A DNA stretch of 64,000 nt from Brevinematales bacterium (GTDB taxonomy: Bacteria > Spirochaetota > Brevinematia > Brevinematales > Thermospiraceae): NCBI GenBank assembly GCA_013177995.1, contig JABLXN010000014.1:1-64000 (forward strand), given 5' to 3'. The position numbers were made by a program, and so were the translations under genes. This document shows positions 60,445 to 64,000 of this stretch, one piece after another. The first letter of the stretch is position 1. Every line of letters starts with the position of its first letter. The notes beneath the pieces were generated by a model. It was given only the letters and a program-made list of their open reading frames with translations. It searched no databases and was not told the DNA's origin.

Positions 60445-63400
60445 TTATCTTGCGATCACAATGGTTCCACTGTACACCTGCCCACCAGCCTCAATCTTGT
60501 ACACATACACCCCACCAGGCACATCGTAGCCAGACAGGTCTCTCCCATCCCAGAAGACTTCACCATTGCCATACTCACCACTGCGTTCTACCCTGTACAC
60601 CAAATTGCCCTTGAGATCATAGATGCGCACCACATATTTCTCCACTGGTTTCTCAAACACAATGGAGAGTTTCATGTTCTGCACCTCTCGACCACCACGC
60701 CGTGGGGTGAATACCTTCGGATCTGTTCGTACACTGATGAAGCCTTCTTTTACCTTCTCCGCCGTATCAGCCATCACCGTGTAGTACTTGTGGAGATAGC
60801 TTACCTTCACACTTACCGTATGGTTATTTGGATCAACCTTGCCACCCAACTTCACCCACTGCTTGGTGGTAGCCCGCCAGTAGTAGATCGAGAGTTTGTC
60901 CTCACTCCAGCCCTGAGCGGCAATATACGCTGGATCATAGGCTATCTTGATTGTCGCATCGTTTTTCAGCCACTGTTCAGGCTGTTCCTCTCCCTTCGCA
61001 TTGCGGATGACAAATATCCATGCCTTGGCATTTAGCTTATCAAGAGGCGCCTGAATGGGCTTCTTCTCGGTAGCCTCTTGCTGCTCAGTGGTCATATTGG
61101 TGATCCAGATATCAAGCCTGAAGTTCTCTCCGATGGTACCAGCCGGGAAGGAAATCGCTGTCTCAAGGTCGTCAAGACACACCACCGTCTGTTCACCTGT
61201 CGCATCAGGACTCAAAATGTCTCGCTCCATCTTGTTTGTCCCGATGTTGGTGACCTTGTTGGAAACCACAACAATCCCACCCCTTCTCGTCTCAATATAA
61301 TTTTTGCCAATGAAACCTATCTCATACTCACCAGGGAGAACAAAATCAAGAAGATAATTTCCTGCGAGGTCTGCACCTGCGACCAGCTCATTGGAAAACT
61401 TATCCTTGGCAAGAATAGAGGTCCCTTTCTGGTAGAGCTTAATTGAAGGATTGGCAAAACCGGGAAGAACCACGCCCTTCACCCGCCCAAAGTCGGCAAG
61501 AAGAACTGGCAAGATATTCGTTTCCCCAATGGCCGCCTTTGTGAGTGACCATACACTGGCCCCCTCATACCATACCCACGACACCATATCATTTGTCCAG
61601 TTTTGATTATTGGTATAGGCAACGTAAATCTCGAGAACGTCCTGTCCATTCTTATCTGGAATAGCACTGCTTTCATAATCTACCAGAATATTGGTAGAAG
61701 TCAGTACGTACTTGAGGCTTCTTTTGAGATTATCTGAACGCACATCTCGTACCTTCAAACGATCTGTATCAAAGCTCACAAGAACTCGTTTGATTGCCCG
61801 ATTATAAGACCCATTCCGCACCACATACCGAATCACCGCCTCATGGTCAATACTATAAAGAATTTGATGATTCTCCACATACCCTTCAGAATCCACTTGA
61901 GCTGGATCAAAATCTACAAACTGTTGAGAAAGAGAGGGCTGTACAGAACCATTATAAGCCACAATCTGAACCATAACCCTTTCCGGTTGCTCAACCAAAT
62001 TCGTAAAGAAGAACTGGATGAAATTTGTTTCCCCTGGAAGAAGCCCCCTTCCTCCTGGATAGGTCACCCGAATCCTCTCTGACCCTACAAGCGAAATCTG
62101 AGCCTCCGGGTAAGAAACAGCGAGTGTCGAAACAAGAACAGACCGCATTTTCTCAGGCAAAAGAATCTCATTGGTGAGTATACCGTTTTCTTCTTCACCG
62201 GTATTCCGAATCAGTACCGCGGCATAATTCGTTTTTCCAATGACACCAGCAAGATACCATGTTGTCAACCACTCCTGAGTAGCTCCAGGTGATTCAATCT
62301 GGACCTCCTGTTTCAGGGAATCCTGATACTTTTCCCGCACCAAGGCAAGACCACTTCCATTATCTGCTTCTACCTTCCAGCCAAGAAGTTGGCGGGCAAA
62401 GTTCGTTCCATCCCGAAGCATAAATACCAACCTATCCGACTCACCCTTCGCCAAAGGAACCTCATAGGTTACTATCACTTGATTTCCCTGTCGCTGGAGA
62501 GCCCCTCCTTTTGTACTCATGACAGCCTCAATATTCGTATAGTAGGATGGAACCGTCACCCTTAGCTGCGAAACAGCCGAAGTCCCACTGGTGTTATTGA
62601 CAAAATCAAGGGCGACCTCTTGTGTCACTCTCGTAGAATACACCACCCCAGGAGAGACTGAAGCCGAGGGGGTTTCCCGAATCAAGAGCACAAAATTGGT
62701 ACTTATCCCATACCAGCCATTAGAAAGAACTATACCCCAATTTGACACCACCGTGGCATTGGTGAAACGATTGGTAAGTACAATGCCAAACTTACACTCC
62801 CTGGTAGGAGGAAGGTTAGACAAAAGAAGAATCAAAGAGGTACCAGAAGCATAAGAGACATTGGTAATCCAGCCATTGGTAAGTACCGACCAGACACCCA
62901 AACCATTGGTATAAGAAGAAGGTATACTCATAGTTATTGTTCGTATGACATTTGATCTTTCTGAGGTATTGGAAATCGTCCACCACAGGGTAAATTCTTC
63001 ATGGGTGGTATAGATCTCATTTTGTTTCAGACGTATCTCTGCAACAGGTTCTGGCATCCCAAACTTCACCACATTTGTCGCATTCGGAGCTAAGATACCT
63101 GGAACAAAGGTACTTCCTGATGTCGTGAAAAGGCTCTCCACTTCTATCCTCACATTGGTTTCTCCTTCCTCTAAAGCATCAAGAACAGAAAGAGTAATAG
63201 TATCATTGGAGCCGGGCTTCATTTTTCCGAGAGGATATACAAGAATCACCACATAATTGGTTTTTGTCTCGTGAGTGAACATTTCCTTTCTATAAGAAAC
63301 CATTTTCTCACTATTTACCGATCCCACATTGGTAAGAGGCCATGGAAGATGAATCCTCACATTGGTTATTTCATCTTCATTCCGACCACTGATATTCTGG

Positions 63401-64000
63401 ATGTTAATAGTGAGAGAATTGGAAACTTTCACGGTATTCAACTGAAGAGGGCTCACCGCGTAGGTAGTATTATAGGGAGGAACCACAAATTTTAACACAA
63501 GAGAACCCGGCAACTGCCCTGTATTTTCCCGTTCACGGTTTGTGAGAGGCTCCCAGATCGCTCCGCTAGCATACACTTCCCATTTGCCTTCAAAACCTGC
63601 CTGTTTCTGATTATCCCAGCCGGTAAACACAATGGTATCTTTCTGGGCACTATCTAACCAACCAACACCGGTATAATCTACATAGAGAGACTGATCGTTA
63701 GACCACACAAGCATAGCCCCACGTCCCGAGACCATTCCTGTGATATTGGTAATCACCTTTTGGCCATTGGTTTCGGGCATGGGTATCCTCAATCGAGCGA
63801 TCTTATTCCCTGGCTCTCCAGCATTTGAAACAACAAGGGTATATTGAACCATGTCTAAATCCTTGTTTACTTCAGTAGGAGACATCACCGCATAAAAGAT
63901 CGGAGCTACATGACTGATACTTTGTCCCGTACTTTGAAGAAGCGACTGAGGCACCATTTCCCAATTTGATACATAATAAACTTCGGTCTGCCAGGATACA
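60445..64000 (-). CDS. Very large repetitive secreted protein, 3' part
   Basis: The frame is open to the window edge; 1170 residues from the first Met plus 14 more codons are seen, and the true start is outside. It consists of many beta-sandwich domains of about 100-150 residues with recurring TNTTEVxL... type strands and Asn-Val-Thr-rich linkers. A C-terminal FlgD-like Ig domain (EKYVVRIYDLKGNLVYRVER...GGVYVYKIEAGGQVYSGTIVI) resembles tails used to sort or anchor secreted proteins in several diderm phyla. A carboxypeptidase-regulatory-like segment (GNYLLDFVLPGEYEIGFIGKNY) lies before it. Likely a surface or filament protein; function unknown. Confidence 0.75.
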   Translation of the reverse strand, partial: VSWQTEVYYVSNWEMVPQSLLQSTGQSISHVAPIFYAVMSPTEVNKDLDMVQYTLVVSNAGEPGNKIARLRIPMPETNGQKVITNITGMVSGRGAMLVWSNDQSLYVDYTGVGWLDSAQKDTIVFTGWDNQKQAGFEGKWEVYASGAIWEPLTNRERENTGQLPGSLVLKFVVPPYNTTYAVSPLQLNTVKVSNSLTINIQNISGRNEDEITNVRIHLPWPLTNVGSVNSEKMVSYRKEMFTHETKTNYVVILVYPLGKMKPGSNDTITLSVLDALEEGETNVRIEVESLFTTSGSTFVPGILAPNATNVVKFGMPEPVAEIRLKQNEIYTTHEEFTLWWTISNTSERSNVIRTITMSIPSSYTNGLGVWSVLTNGWITNVSYASGTSLILLLSNLPPTRECKFGIVLTNRFTNATVVSNWGIVLSNGWYGISTNFVLLIRETPSASVSPGVVYSTRVTQEVALDFVNNTSGTSAVSQLRVTVPSYYTNIEAVMSTKGGALQRQGNQVIVTYEVPLAKGESDRLVFMLRDGTNFARQLLGWKVEADNGSGLALVREKYQDSLKQEVQIESPGATQEWLTTWYLAGVIGKTNYAAVLIRNTGEEENGILTNEILLPEKMRSVLVSTLAVSYPEAQISLVGSERIRVTYPGGRGLLPGETNFIQFFFTNLVEQPERVMVQIVAYNGSVQPSLSQQFVDFDPAQVDSEGYVENHQILYSIDHEAVIRYVVRNGSYNRAIKRVLVSFDTDRLKVRDVRSDNLKRSLKYVLTSTNILVDYESSAIPDKNGQDVLEIYVAYTNNQNWTNDMVSWVWYEGASVWSLTKAAIGETNILPVLLADFGRVKGVVLPGFANPSIKLYQKGTSILAKDKFSNELVAGADLAGNYLLDFVLPGEYEIGFIGKNYIETRRGGIVVVSNKVTNIGTNKMERDILSPDATGEQTVVCLDDLETAISFPAGTIGENFRLDIWITNMTTEQQEATEKKPIQAPLDKLNAKAWIFVIRNAKGEEQPEQWLKNDATIKIAYDPAYIAAQGWSEDKLSIYYWRATTKQWVKLGGKVDPNNHTVSVKVSYLHKYYTVMADTAEKVKEGFISVRTDPKVFTPRRGGREVQNMKLSIVFEKPVEKYVVRIYDLKGNLVYRVERSGEYGNGEVFWDGRDLSGYDVPGGVYVYKIEAGGQVYSGTIVIAR

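Overview
The window reads as chromosomal DNA of a free-living, diderm spirochaete. The strongest taxonomic marker is a Borrelia P83/100-family protein (21147-22913), a family essentially confined to spirochaetes. LpxC (lipid A), MurA, PBP1A, several lipoproteins and a fragment of a very large surface-type protein fit a cell with peptidoglycan and an LPS-bearing outer membrane. Dxs (MEP isoprenoid route), a complete-looking FtsH and compact operons with strong AGGAGG ribosome sites point to an ordinary non-host-restricted lifestyle. A thermophilic Brevinematales-like spirochaete would fit, but that is inference from gene content only. No rRNA, tRNA, cas gene or prophage was recognised.

Layout. 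1-644: a MITE right end and a small hypothetical gene. 851-4327 (minus): nitroreductase, NagD/AraL-type phosphatase, glycerol-1-phosphate dehydrogenase and SpoIIE-type phosphatase in one operon. 4328-6212: a repeat-rich island around an IS1595-like gene that lacks a recognisable catalytic domain. 6213-8611 (minus): XRE-cupin regulator plus LeuC/LeuD-like dehydratase with a perfect operator palindrome. 9063-18522: WbaP-like sugar transferase, then minus-strand PBP1A-radical SAM and queC-DUF366-ribE-sensor kinase operons. 18700-24348 (minus): sensor kinase, P83/100 and a glycoside hydrolase, all overlapping or abutting. 25123-34349 (plus): lysA, MCP-ppx-ppk, TPR lipoprotein, tlyA and a small Cys protein. 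34261-40475 (minus): hpt-ftsH-FlgH-like-dxs-GGDEF. 40831-48372 (plus): rpmF-plsX-fabH-fabG-fabF-rnc-yicC-gmk (no fabD or acpP), then lpxC behind a textbook sigma-54 promoter. 48428-64000 (minus): purKE, murA-traB, lipoproteins, a clostripain-type protease with Ig repeats, radA, and the 3' part of a giant secreted protein.

The most notable non-coding content is a family of about 200-bp elements (eight copies, two internally or terminally shortened and one cut by the window edge) with 13-bp terminal inverted repeats and, in four copies, exact 5-bp target duplications. One end is a hairpin that shows compensatory base changes in one copy. This is a clear MITE family with no visible autonomous partner. 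A second repeat, a 19-bp arm found as direct copies at 65-67 bp intervals and as inverted pairs, flanks the IS1595-like gene. Vegetative promoters can be read in front of many genes as TTGNNN-17-TAYAAT and support several revised translation starts.
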